Assembly: GCA_002367105.1 (NCBI GenBank)
Contig: DFCS01000003.1
Location: 205,365-214,349, forward strand
DNA: 8,985 nt
From: Hungatella sp. UBA3048
Lineage (GTDB): Bacteria; Bacillota; Clostridia; Lachnospirales; Lachnospiraceae
Direction of reading: 5' to 3'
Shown: piece after piece, positions 1 to 6,310 of the stretch
Position numbering within the stretch: the stretch's first letter is position 1
How the letters are laid out: each line of letters begins with the position of its first letter
Notes under the pieces: generated by a model
The model's database searches: none
What the model saw: the letters and a program-made list of their open reading frames with translations, nothing else
Told to the model about the DNA's origin: nothing
Position numbers and translations under genes: made by a program

Positions 1-1
1 G

Positions 2-2008
2 ACTTTGGAGGGCGCGTTCAGTTTGTTCCCATTCAACTCCACCCCTATCCCGCAGGACATCGCAGTGCAAGCCGTTCCGAGCATTAACAGCGGGATAACC
101 GTGATCGACAAAGCCGTAAGCGCCGCGTTGCCTGCCCCCACACCCGTAACAAGCATAAACCCATTGCAGATATGGATTTTTATCGGTACCTGCATTTGGC
201 TTTTCGGCATTGCAGTTATGCTTATTTACAGTTTTGTATCAATTATAGTGTTAAAACGCAGACTTCGAGGAGCGACTCTTATTGAAGGAAATCTTTATGA
301 AGCCGGCAACCTCAAAACCCCCCTTGTAATCGGGATTTTCAAACCGAAGATTTACATTCCGGCAGGACTGACCGAAGAGGAACATTGCTATATCGTCCTG
401 CATGAGCGGACGCACATCAGGCGGCACGACCACGCAGTTAAAATGTTCGCGTATCTCGTGCTCTGCCTGCATTGGTTCAATCCGCTGGCTTGGGCGGCGT
501 TTGTTCTGATGGGTGCGGATATGGAAATGTCCTGTGATGAATGTGTGATACGCAAACTTGGCGGAGAGATTAAAAGCGCTTATTCGTTGTCACTCGTACG
601 TGTGGCGTCCGGGCGTAAAATCATGAACGGAAGTCCCCTTGCATTCGGGGAGGGCGGTATGAAAGAGAGGATAAAGAACGTTCTGAATTTCAAAAAGCCG
701 TCAAGGGTGATTATTACGCTTGCCATTGTGCTTGTGACGGTGATGAGCGCTGGGTTCGCGGTAAATCGCGCTACGGATAGAAGCATTTTAGATCTGATAT
801 TACCAATGTCTATGCACAATGTCACGAAAGAGCCACATTTTAGAGGAACGGTAACCGAAGTGTACGATAATGCCATCCTTGTGACCGTCGACGAGGGCGA
901 GGATGAGCGCAGGAGCAGCGATTTAATGAGCGTTTCTCTCAATGTGAAATTAAAAGATAGCATGACCCATTTTAATATCGGTGATAAAGTTATTGTCTAT
1001 TATAACGGTGAAATCGCGGAGTCCTATCCGGCGCAGATAAACACCGTTTACGCGATTGTTTTAACAAGCCCTGATATGAGAATAAATATGGATGGTATCT
1101 ATGCGCTTTCCGCAATGCGGACACCTTATATAGGCGATAACAGTGCGGTCGGAAAAATCATAAGCGAGCTGCCAAGAATTGACAGACAGTATACACAACG
1201 TTTTTTTTCAATTGGTGACGATTACGGTACAGGCCGTGCACCGTATACACTCACTATTTACTATGAACCTAACGATGCAGAAACGTCTGCTATTAGTAAT
1301 ATAACGGTTACGCCTAAGAACTCTGCACTATTATTCCTGCTGATCGATAACCTTGAGGAAGTGAATATTGTTTTCCGTGAAACGCCGAGCGACGGCAAAC
1401 TCGACAAGGAGGATTACATTTCACGAGCAACGTACAGCAGGGAGGATATATCTGAATATTTTAATACAATCGGACTTGGTTGGGAGGATTTTCAGAACAA
1501 CTGGAACCGATCAATTGCAAAAATGTTCTCATCGGTTGATGATAATACACAACTTATTTCAACGGTTAATGAAACCGTGCAAACACCTCCTGCTGCTTTT
1601 GCTGAAAGTGAGTCTGCTTCTGGCAGCGTATCAAATCTTACAGACTCAGATACCAAACCAACGGAACCGAATATTGTTGATGGGAGCATTATCAGAATTG
1701 TGGATTTTGAAATCGGAGATAGCTGCTCTTTGAATATCGAAGTTCTTGCTCCTAAAGGTAATATGGTTGAAAATAGCGGCGAAACAAGCTATGAAGTGGT
1801 CAGAAACATGAAATTGTTACTCCCTGCTGACGTTTTGGTGAGCTACATTGATCATGAAAGCGGCACCGGAACAAACGGTAAAAAACTTATCAGTTACTTG
1901 AATCAAGGTGGCAGTTACTACAAAGAACCGACAATCGCAAAGCTAATTGTCCATACGGATGAAAGCGGCAATAATATAACGGAACTGATAGAGGTTAATG
2001 AGCCGTAA
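2..2008 (+). CDS. M56 (BlaR1/MecR1-like) membrane metallopeptidase, 5' end outside window
   Basis: This is a membrane-bound zinc peptidase of the BlaR1/MecR1 (M56) family. Known members sense an extracellular signal and trigger cleavage of a BlaI-type repressor on the cytoplasmic side. The frame is open to the window edge and the first residues resemble the loop after the first two helices of this family, so the N-terminus is upstream. A TTG at 5-7 can be read as a start but is probably internal. Counting from that TTG, helices are seen at about 57-82, 145-168 and 234-254. The zinc motif HERTH is at 133-137, and EMSCDEC (174-180) probably carries the third ligand. Residues 255-667 are predicted extracellular: a beta-rich segment (about 279-353), a DUF4825-like segment with YIGDNS (375-380), a Ser/Thr-rich linker (about 512-560) and a beta-rich C-terminal part. 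I see no penicillin-binding domain, so the signal is probably not a beta-lactam. Family is secure; ligand unknown. Confidence 0.9.
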   Translation, partial: TLEGAFSLFPFNSTPIPQDIAVQAVPSINSGITVIDKAVSAALPAPTPVTSINPLQIWIFIGTCIWLFGIAVMLIYSFVSIIVLKRRLRGATLIEGNLYEAGNLKTPLVIGIFKPKIYIPAGLTEEEHCYIVLHERTHIRRHDHAVKMFAYLVLCLHWFNPLAWAAFVLMGADMEMSCDECVIRKLGGEIKSAYSLSLVRVASGRKIMNGSPLAFGEGGMKERIKNVLNFKKPSRVIITLAIVLVTVMSAGFAVNRATDRSILDLILPMSMHNVTKEPHFRGTVTEVYDNAILVTVDEGEDERRSSDLMSVSLNVKLKDSMTHFNIGDKVIVYYNGEIAESYPAQINTVYAIVLTSPDMRINMDGIYALSAMRTPYIGDNSAVGKIISELPRIDRQYTQRFFSIGDDYGTGRAPYTLTIYYEPNDAETSAISNITVTPKNSALLFLLIDNLEEVNIVFRETPSDGKLDKEDYISRATYSREDISEYFNTIGLGWEDFQNNWNRSIAKMFSSVDDNTQLISTVNETVQTPPAAFAESESASGSVSNLTDSDTKPTEPNIVDGSIIRIVDFEIGDSCSLNIEVLAPKGNMVENSGETSYEVVRNMKLLLPADVLVSYIDHESGTGTNGKKLISYLNQGGSYYKEPTIAKLIVHTDESGNNITELIEVNEP

Positions 2009-2070
2009 TAAAAATTGTTATTAGAAAGCAACTTGATTACGCGGAGAATGCTGCATAAGAAGTTTCCATG

Positions 2071-2115
2071 GGGAGAGATCATATTTTTCGGTCTTTCCCT
2101 TTTGTTTGTATTATT
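2071..2115 (+). terminator. Rho-independent terminator after the M56 gene
   Basis: GGGAGAGATC (2071-2080) pairs with GGTCTTTCCC (2090-2099) as a 10-bp stem with two G-U wobbles and a 9-nt loop. It is followed by TTTTGTTTGTATT. It lies about 60 bp after the stop codon of the M56 gene and has a U-tract only on the plus side. Confidence 0.75.
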
Positions 2116-2116
2116 A

Positions 2117-2167
2117 TACAAATAAAAAATTATGCCGAAAACCTTCATTATGAAGTTTCCCGGCATA
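2117..2167 (-). terminator. Rho-independent terminator after the small coiled-coil gene
   Basis: TATGCCG (2131-2137) pairs with CGGCATA (2161-2167). Inside it, CTTCA (2143-2147) pairs with TGAAG (2151-2155) around a TTA loop, with short internal mismatches between the two stems. Read on the minus strand, the hairpin is followed by ATTTTTTATTTG. It begins only a few bases after the TGA of the 81-residue gene. With the plus-strand terminator next to it, it insulates two convergent genes. Confidence 0.8.
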
Positions 2168-2171
2168 AGAT

Positions 2172-2417
2172 TCAGCTACCCTGTTCAATTTCTGCTTTTG
2201 ATATAAGTAATTCCTTTAACTCCGATAAGGACATGTTTTGTTCTTCAAGTATCGTTGATACTTCTTTAAATTCTTCTAATTTCATATCTCCTTGTATTTG
2301 CTTTTCTTTTTCCTGAAGTGTTTTGATTGCTGTCTTATATTGTTCTATCGAATCTTGAGTATCTTTTAGTTCTTGTCTGAGTTTTTCAAGTGGTGACTTG
2401 CGAACGCCGCGGGGCAT
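2172..2417 (-). CDS. Small coiled-coil-like protein of unknown function (81 aa)
   Basis: I cannot assign a function. The 81-residue product is highly charged and lacks a signal peptide or membrane segment. Residues about 9-80 are rich in Lys, Glu, Gln and Leu with heptad-like spacing, which suggests one long or two antiparallel helices. The N-terminus MPRGVRKSP is basic and proline-bearing, as in some small nucleic-acid-associated proteins, but that is only a resemblance. It is very likely a real gene: the ATG is preceded by a strong SD (AAGGAGGGG, complement of 2423-2432) about 7 nt away, and a dedicated terminator follows the TGA directly. It appears to be monocistronic and converges on the M56 gene. 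Similar short proteins are sometimes labelled FliJ-like because of the coiled coil; nothing here supports a flagellar role. Confidence 0.75.
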   Translation of the reverse strand: MPRGVRKSPLEKLRQELKDTQDSIEQYKTAIKTLQEKEKQIQGDMKLEEFKEVSTILEEQNMSLSELKELLISKAEIEQGS

Positions 2418-2444
2418 GGTATCCCCTCCTTTACATTTAAATAT

Positions 2445-2480
2445 TATATATAAATTATGCTACGTATTACCAAATCTATA
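2445..2480 (-). promoter_or_regulatory. Possible promoter region of the 81-aa gene
   Basis: Between the kinase terminator and this gene lies a very AT-rich 130-bp stretch. On the minus strand it contains TATAAT within TATATAATAT just upstream of the SD, with TTGGTA about 19 nt before it. A second pair, TTGTAT and CATAAT, has an 18-nt spacer. Neither has both boxes near consensus, so the region is likely to hold the promoter but the exact site is uncertain. Confidence 0.35.
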
Positions 2481-2517
2481 CAATAGATAATCATGGTAAA
2501 TAAATTCATATATACGT

Positions 2518-2545
2518 ACACTTAATTAAAGTGATATTTAAGTGT
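2518..2545. repeat. AT-rich inverted repeat, possible operator
   Basis: ACACTTAA (2518-2525) and TTAAGTGT (2538-2545) are perfect 8-bp inverted arms separated by 12 bp. The repeat lies just beyond the hairpin after the kinase gene and upstream of the 81-aa gene. It could be a regulator site for that gene or merely AT-rich symmetry. Confidence 0.35.
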
Positions 2546-2549
2546 AATA

Positions 2550-2579
2550 ACGGAGGGACGCGATATGCGTCACCTCCGT
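2550..2579 (-). terminator. Strong hairpin after the kinase gene, probable operon terminator
   Basis: ACGGAGG (2550-2556) pairs with CCTCCGT (2573-2579), and GACGC (2557-2561) pairs with GCGTC (2567-2571). There is a GATAT loop and one bulged A at 2572, giving 12 paired bases. It starts 8 bp after the stop codon of the kinase gene. The minus-strand tail is only TTATTACACTT, so the U-tract is weak. It may be a terminator or an mRNA 3'-end stabiliser. Confidence 0.6.
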
Positions 2580-2587
2580 AAATGAAA

Positions 2588-3499
2588 TCACCGGTTGCAA
2601 TTTTTTGGTACTTCTTCTAATTTGGCATTGATTACTTCTTGCAGCATTGGTATGGATGGTGCCGCCCCTGCTTTTGAAACAGCCAGGGCCGCTGCGACCG
2701 AGGCAATTCTCAGACATTCCTCCGCCTTAAATCCTTTCAGTATGCCTGCCAGGAAAAAGCCAGTAAACGTATCTCCGGCCGCAGTCGTGTCTACTGCAGA
2801 AACCTTAAAAATTCCATGTTGAACATATTGACCGTCTTTACCGTATATAACACCATCGCTTCCTAATGTCAGAACCACCTCTCTTCCGGGATATTTCATC
2901 TGCATCGCTTCAAGAATATCCTTCGGTTGATCTTTGCCGGTTAAAGCCCTTCCTTCAATTTCATTTAAAATGAACCATGTTACTAATTCCAACGGCATAC
3001 TCAGCAATTTATCATCAATCGGCGAAGGATTTAAAGCGATACGAATACCTTTTAGGGCAGCTTGCCTCAATATATATTCCATACCGCTGATCTCATTTTG
3101 CAGCAATAAGATATCGCCAGGCTCAGCAAAATTTAAAACCTCATCAATGAAATCTTCTGTAATACATTGATTGGCTCCTCCATATAAGAGAATTCCATTT
3201 TCGCCTTCTCCATCCACCTGAATAATGGCATGACCGCTGGGTCCATGAATCGTACGGACAAACCGGGTATCAACTTCATGTGATTTTAGATAATTCAAAA
3301 GAATCGCTCCATCTTCGCCGATCATACCAGCATGAAAAACAACGGCCCCCGCAGAGGCAAGCGCAACTGACTGATTAAGCCCTTTTCCTCCTACATATGT
3401 CTCCATTTTCTTTGACGCTATTGTCTCGCCCGGATTTATAAAATGTGCAACTTCATATACACGATCAATATTCATTGAACCAATATTTATAATCTTCAT
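2588..3499 (-). CDS. rbsK: Ribokinase-type PfkB sugar kinase
   Basis: This cytoplasmic kinase transfers phosphate from ATP to a sugar, in the classic case D-ribose to ribose 5-phosphate. At 303 residues it has normal ribokinase length. The substrate-site signature GSMNID (7-12) keeps the Asn and Asp that bind ribose. GGKGLNQ (37-43) is the N-terminal PfkB signature, NEIE (179-182) is the NxxE magnesium motif, GSDG is at 213-216, and DTTAAGDTF (237-245) gives the anion hole and the catalytic Asp243. The ATG is preceded by an AGGAG SD. It is the last gene of the minus-strand cluster, 45 bp after the ImmA-like gene, and that gap contains a 25-bp palindrome that may control it separately. A hairpin follows it. 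Kinase class is secure. Ribose is a fair guess from the N/D signature, but no ribose transporter is present and the context may point to another pentose, nucleoside or sugar acid. Confidence 0.9.
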   Translation of the reverse strand: MKIINIGSMNIDRVYEVAHFINPGETIASKKMETYVGGKGLNQSVALASAGAVVFHAGMIGEDGAILLNYLKSHEVDTRFVRTIHGPSGHAIIQVDGEGENGILLYGGANQCITEDFIDEVLNFAEPGDILLLQNEISGMEYILRQAALKGIRIALNPSPIDDKLLSMPLELVTWFILNEIEGRALTGKDQPKDILEAMQMKYPGREVVLTLGSDGVIYGKDGQYVQHGIFKVSAVDTTAAGDTFTGFFLAGILKGFKAEECLRIASVAAALAVSKAGAAPSIPMLQEVINAKLEEVPKNCNR

Positions 3500-3515
3500 T
3501 ATAATTCTCCTGTGT

Positions 3516-3540
3516 AAACAGGCTGTCAGACAGTCTGTTT
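3516..3540. promoter_or_regulatory. 25-bp near-perfect palindrome, candidate operator or hairpin
   Basis: The arms AAACAG-g-CTGTC (3516-3527) and GACAG-t-CTGTTT (3529-3540) are symmetric about A3528. The only non-complementary pair in DNA is G3522/T3534, which in plus-strand RNA would be a wobble. It fills most of the 45-bp gap between the stop codon of the ImmA-like gene and the SD of the kinase gene. The shape and length fit a dimeric repressor site of the TetR type, but an intercistronic RNA hairpin is equally possible. There is no U-tract right after it on the minus strand, so it is not a typical terminator. Confidence 0.5.
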
Positions 3541-3544
3541 TGAG

Positions 3545-4087
3545 TTAATGGATAATCCCTTTTCCTGCTGAACTCAAAGCAAAACTATGAGCTGCAATTT
3601 CAGACAAGCATCGTAACCCCGTGCTCCATCTAAAAGGACCTGCCGAGAAAACCGTAACCTGACATTGTTTATATGTAATGCCGATTTCAGGATTACTGCA
3701 TTCAAGGTGGTGAAAAATTTCGTGTGCTAAAAACAATTGCCGAATAATATCATATTCACAAGTCAGCAGGTTATGATACTCTACATTGATGAATTTATCT
3801 TTGATTGTATTTTTAAACAGAACGATTTTTTTACCCACCGTATTATACTCACTGTAATAAAAACCCGGTCCATCCATTTCTTCCACTGTTAATCCCAGAG
3901 TCCGGGCAAGCTGTACCGGCGTAAGCTTGTTATACTTCCTGCAGCAATCATCTGCAGCCTTTTTTCCTTTATACCATGCAAAATCACCGTATTCACGAAG
4001 TTTTTCTGCGGAAACAAATCTTCGTTGGGCCTCTCGTCCGATCATATACTCTATTAATTCATTTTTATCCATCAAAATAGGATTCAC
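3545..4087 (-). CDS. ImmA/IrrE-like HEXXH putative zinc metallopeptidase (180 aa)
   Basis: This small cytoplasmic protein has the layout of the ImmA/IrrE peptidase domain. LTPVQLARTLGLTVEEM (55-71) matches the typical opening 'P-x-x-h-A-x-x-L-G-h-x-V'. It is followed by GFYYSEY and a beta segment KKIVLFKNTI (86-95). Then comes the zinc motif HEIFHH (122-127) preceded by LFLA, and SEIAAHSFA (162-170), where Glu163 is a candidate third ligand. Characterised relatives cleave a transcriptional repressor; whether this one is proteolytic is not shown. The start is GTG: an AGGAG SD (complement of 4096-4100) lies 8 nt before it, whereas the next ATG, five codons in, would be 23 nt away. The gene begins 15 bp after the HyuA-like gene, so the two are probably co-transcribed and translationally close. 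No DNA-binding domain is visible. The assignment rests on motif order and could be a distant zincin-like family instead. Confidence 0.75.
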   Translation of the reverse strand: MNPILMDKNELIEYMIGREAQRRFVSAEKLREYGDFAWYKGKKAADDCCRKYNKLTPVQLARTLGLTVEEMDGPGFYYSEYNTVGKKIVLFKNTIKDKFINVEYHNLLTCEYDIIRQLFLAHEIFHHLECSNPEIGITYKQCQVTVFSAGPFRWSTGLRCLSEIAAHSFALSSAGKGIIH

Positions 4088-4102
4088 TAGAAAGTCTCCT
4101 TT

Positions 4103-6250
4103 CTACTTACTGCAGGTAAGTGCAAATATATCCATTACATGATCTCCCAAACCTTCTAATTCTGCACTTGCCAATGATACAACCTGGGAAGAACTGATAA
4201 GGCCCGAAAGACTTCTGATTTGCTTTCCGTAAATCAGGAATAAATCCGGAATCTCTTCTCCTCCATCCGTATACCTGGTGGAATCTGAAATTGCCTGTTC
4301 CAAATCTTTCCTGAATTTGTCCAAGCGAATCTTTGTCACCATTCCGAATGGTTTCTGTAGGCGGACAACGCCTTCTTCATCCACAACACGAATGGGGCTC
4401 TTCGTCTTTTTTAATAATCCTAAAAAACCTTTGGTAACAATTTTACCTTCCATAATATACAGCTTACCGGTATTTGCTAAAGTAGTGACCTTGTCAGGTG
4501 AAATTTCTAGCTGCTTAGCAACCTGTTCTTTAATTTCCTTTTCTGATTTCGCCTGGCTCATCAAATCCTTTGTTCTTAGTTCTGTTGTCCCCGTTGCAAT
4601 TGCTCTGACAAGATTTCTTGAAGCATCCACTTCAACATTTACCTCTACCGAATCCGGTTGTGCGCCTGAGTTAATAGCAGCATTATACGCCTCACGCTTA
4701 ATCGACAGAATATCCTCATCGGTTGGGTTCAGAACAGTTCTTTCAACCATATCCCGTACCATAGCAAGTGCAACACCGATTGGAGAAATAACCTCGGCAT
4801 TTTTTGCAATACGGCATTCCATTCCCATTGTTTCTGCAAGATGGGGGACAATAGATGCCGCGCCTCCGCCGCCTCCAACTAATGCGGTATACTTTTTCTC
4901 CAGCTTATAGATATCTATTAACTCATTTAAAACAACTTCATTTTTCTTTGAAGCCTTATCCATAATTTGTCTGGCTAATTCTGCGACTGTAATTCCTAAC
5001 CTGTCTGCAAAGACTCTAAGTCCTTTTTCTGCAGACTGTGTATTCCCATAACTATAATGATCCGGACTAATATATCCCAAATAATTGGCTGCACACGATA
5101 TTGTGATTGTAAATTTTTTGCCGTTGGAGCATTTAATCGCAGCATAATCTTCAGGATCTCCCGGTTTGGGGGCAAAGAAAAACGGTTCCGGGTCCGCTAT
5201 GTCATCAGGATCCGCATAACATGCATATGTTAAATTTGCGATGTGAGCACTGCGCGGTCCTACATCCACCACTTTTTTAGAATCAATCCTGACCATACTG
5301 CCGCCGGCAATGCCAACGGTGTGTACATCCAGGGAATTGACATAAGTTTTATGTCCGCCCACTTCAGCATACTTTATCATAACCTGCCCGTCGCGAATCA
5401 CAGAAATATCTGTGCTTGTTCCGCCAACTTCAAGAAAAATTCCGTTAGATATCTTTTCATACATCAAGGCACCAGCCACGCCGGCGGCGGGGCCTGATAA
5501 CATTGTCAGTACAGGACGTTTTTTCACCTCTTGAACATCCATGACACCGCCGTCACATCGCATGATCATCAGGGGTTTTGTAATACCTGCTTTACGTATA
5601 CTTGATTCTGTCATATTGGCTGTTTCAATCATTTTAGGAAGAATGCTTGCGTTAATCGCCGCTGTCCTTGTTCTTATTTTAAGACCATAAAGCTTAGATA
5701 TCTCATGGCTTCCGGTAGCTGATAAATTTTGCCGCAGGCATTCATCCACCACAGCCATTTCTCCTGACGGATCATCAACAGAGAATGCCCCGCTAGCAAC
5801 AATGACCTTGACCTCCTTATTTAATAAGTTCCTGACAGCATCTTTGATTAACTGTTCATAATCTGGTTTGCCAAGGTCAACATATTCGCTCTCAGTATAC
5901 AAGAATTTATTTTTAGCCAGTTCAATATTTCCAATTACAGTGTCCGCTTTTGCCTTTAGTGCTTCGCCGCCAACGCCGGCCCCCACAATTCCTACCTTAG
6001 CCACATCACCTTCCAGAAGAGCATTGGTTGCCTGGGTTGTGCCATGGGCTATAAACATAACCTCTTCCGGAGAAATAGAATACTTTTCCATTATCTTCTG
6101 TATTGCCATCACAATACCGCCTGCTACACCTTCCTTGCCTGTATGCGTTGTTGGTATCTTTAAATATCCTATTAATTCAAATGTGTCATTATTTATCGCC
6201 ACTGCATCTGTAAAGGTACCTCCGACATCAATACCAATGCGTACTCTCAT
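4103..6250 (-). CDS. HyuA-type hydantoinase/oxoprolinase family protein, stand-alone and divergent
   Basis: This 715-residue cytoplasmic protein belongs to the hydantoinase/5-oxoprolinase A family. Members have an actin-like ATPase fold that phosphorylates a lactam, imide or related carbonyl to drive ring opening or carboxylation. Visible motifs are GIDVGGTFTD (6-15, phosphate loop), HGTTQATNALLE (69-80), RTRTAAINASILP (193-205), CDGGVM (232-237), LSGPAAGVAGA (251-261), EVGGTSTDIS (274-283), AGGSM (315-319) and a glycine run at 459-463. The usual PGPxCY motif after VGPRSA (330-335) is not recognisable, and the last 200 residues do not resemble the standard HyuA C-terminus. No HyuB subunit is in the window. 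The start at 6250 is preferred over the ATG at 6271, because GGTGAG (complement of 6255-6260) is well placed for the former and no SD precedes the latter. It lies 60 bp after the permease gene. The fold is secure; reaction and substrate are unknown. Confidence 0.88.
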   Translation of the reverse strand: MRVRIGIDVGGTFTDAVAINNDTFELIGYLKIPTTHTGKEGVAGGIVMAIQKIMEKYSISPEEVMFIAHGTTQATNALLEGDVAKVGIVGAGVGGEALKAKADTVIGNIELAKNKFLYTESEYVDLGKPDYEQLIKDAVRNLLNKEVKVIVASGAFSVDDPSGEMAVVDECLRQNLSATGSHEISKLYGLKIRTRTAAINASILPKMIETANMTESSIRKAGITKPLMIMRCDGGVMDVQEVKKRPVLTMLSGPAAGVAGALMYEKISNGIFLEVGGTSTDISVIRDGQVMIKYAEVGGHKTYVNSLDVHTVGIAGGSMVRIDSKKVVDVGPRSAHIANLTYACYADPDDIADPEPFFFAPKPGDPEDYAAIKCSNGKKFTITISCAANYLGYISPDHYSYGNTQSAEKGLRVFADRLGITVAELARQIMDKASKKNEVVLNELIDIYKLEKKYTALVGGGGGAASIVPHLAETMGMECRIAKNAEVISPIGVALAMVRDMVERTVLNPTDEDILSIKREAYNAAINSGAQPDSVEVNVEVDASRNLVRAIATGTTELRTKDLMSQAKSEKEIKEQVAKQLEISPDKVTTLANTGKLYIMEGKIVTKGFLGLLKKTKSPIRVVDEEGVVRLQKPFGMVTKIRLDKFRKDLEQAISDSTRYTDGGEEIPDLFLIYGKQIRSLSGLISSSQVVSLASAELEGLGDHVMDIFALTCSK

Positions 6251-6310
6251 TATACTCACCACTTTCTTCATTTAATCCGAGAGGATCGTTTAACCATTCC
6301 TCACCAAAGC

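Noticed and set aside
580..963. 127-codon minus-strand open frame
   Set aside because: Antisense to the M56 gene with no start signal or recognisable domain.
1368..1733. 121-codon frame in +1 register inside the M56 gene, considered as a sign of frameshift
   Set aside because: The main frame continues uninterrupted and in keeping with the rest of the protein through this region, so no frameshift is needed.
4278..4910. 210-codon plus-strand open frame
   Set aside because: It lies antisense inside the HyuA-like gene, whose product carries clear family motifs across this stretch. The translation has no recognisable domain and no convincing SD.
6251..6271. Upstream ATG giving a 722-residue HyuA-like protein
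   Set aside because: No SD precedes it. The ATG at 6250 has GGTGAG at proper spacing, and the family phosphate-loop strand begins right after it.
5868..6275. 135-codon plus-strand open frame
   Set aside because: Antisense to the N-terminal part of the HyuA-like gene, where the phosphate-loop motif is encoded on the minus strand.
6268..6297. Nine-codon open frame before the HyuA-like gene, considered as a leader peptide
   Set aside because: The SD-like sequence is too close to its ATG, and there is no attenuator-like hairpin with a U-tract after it.
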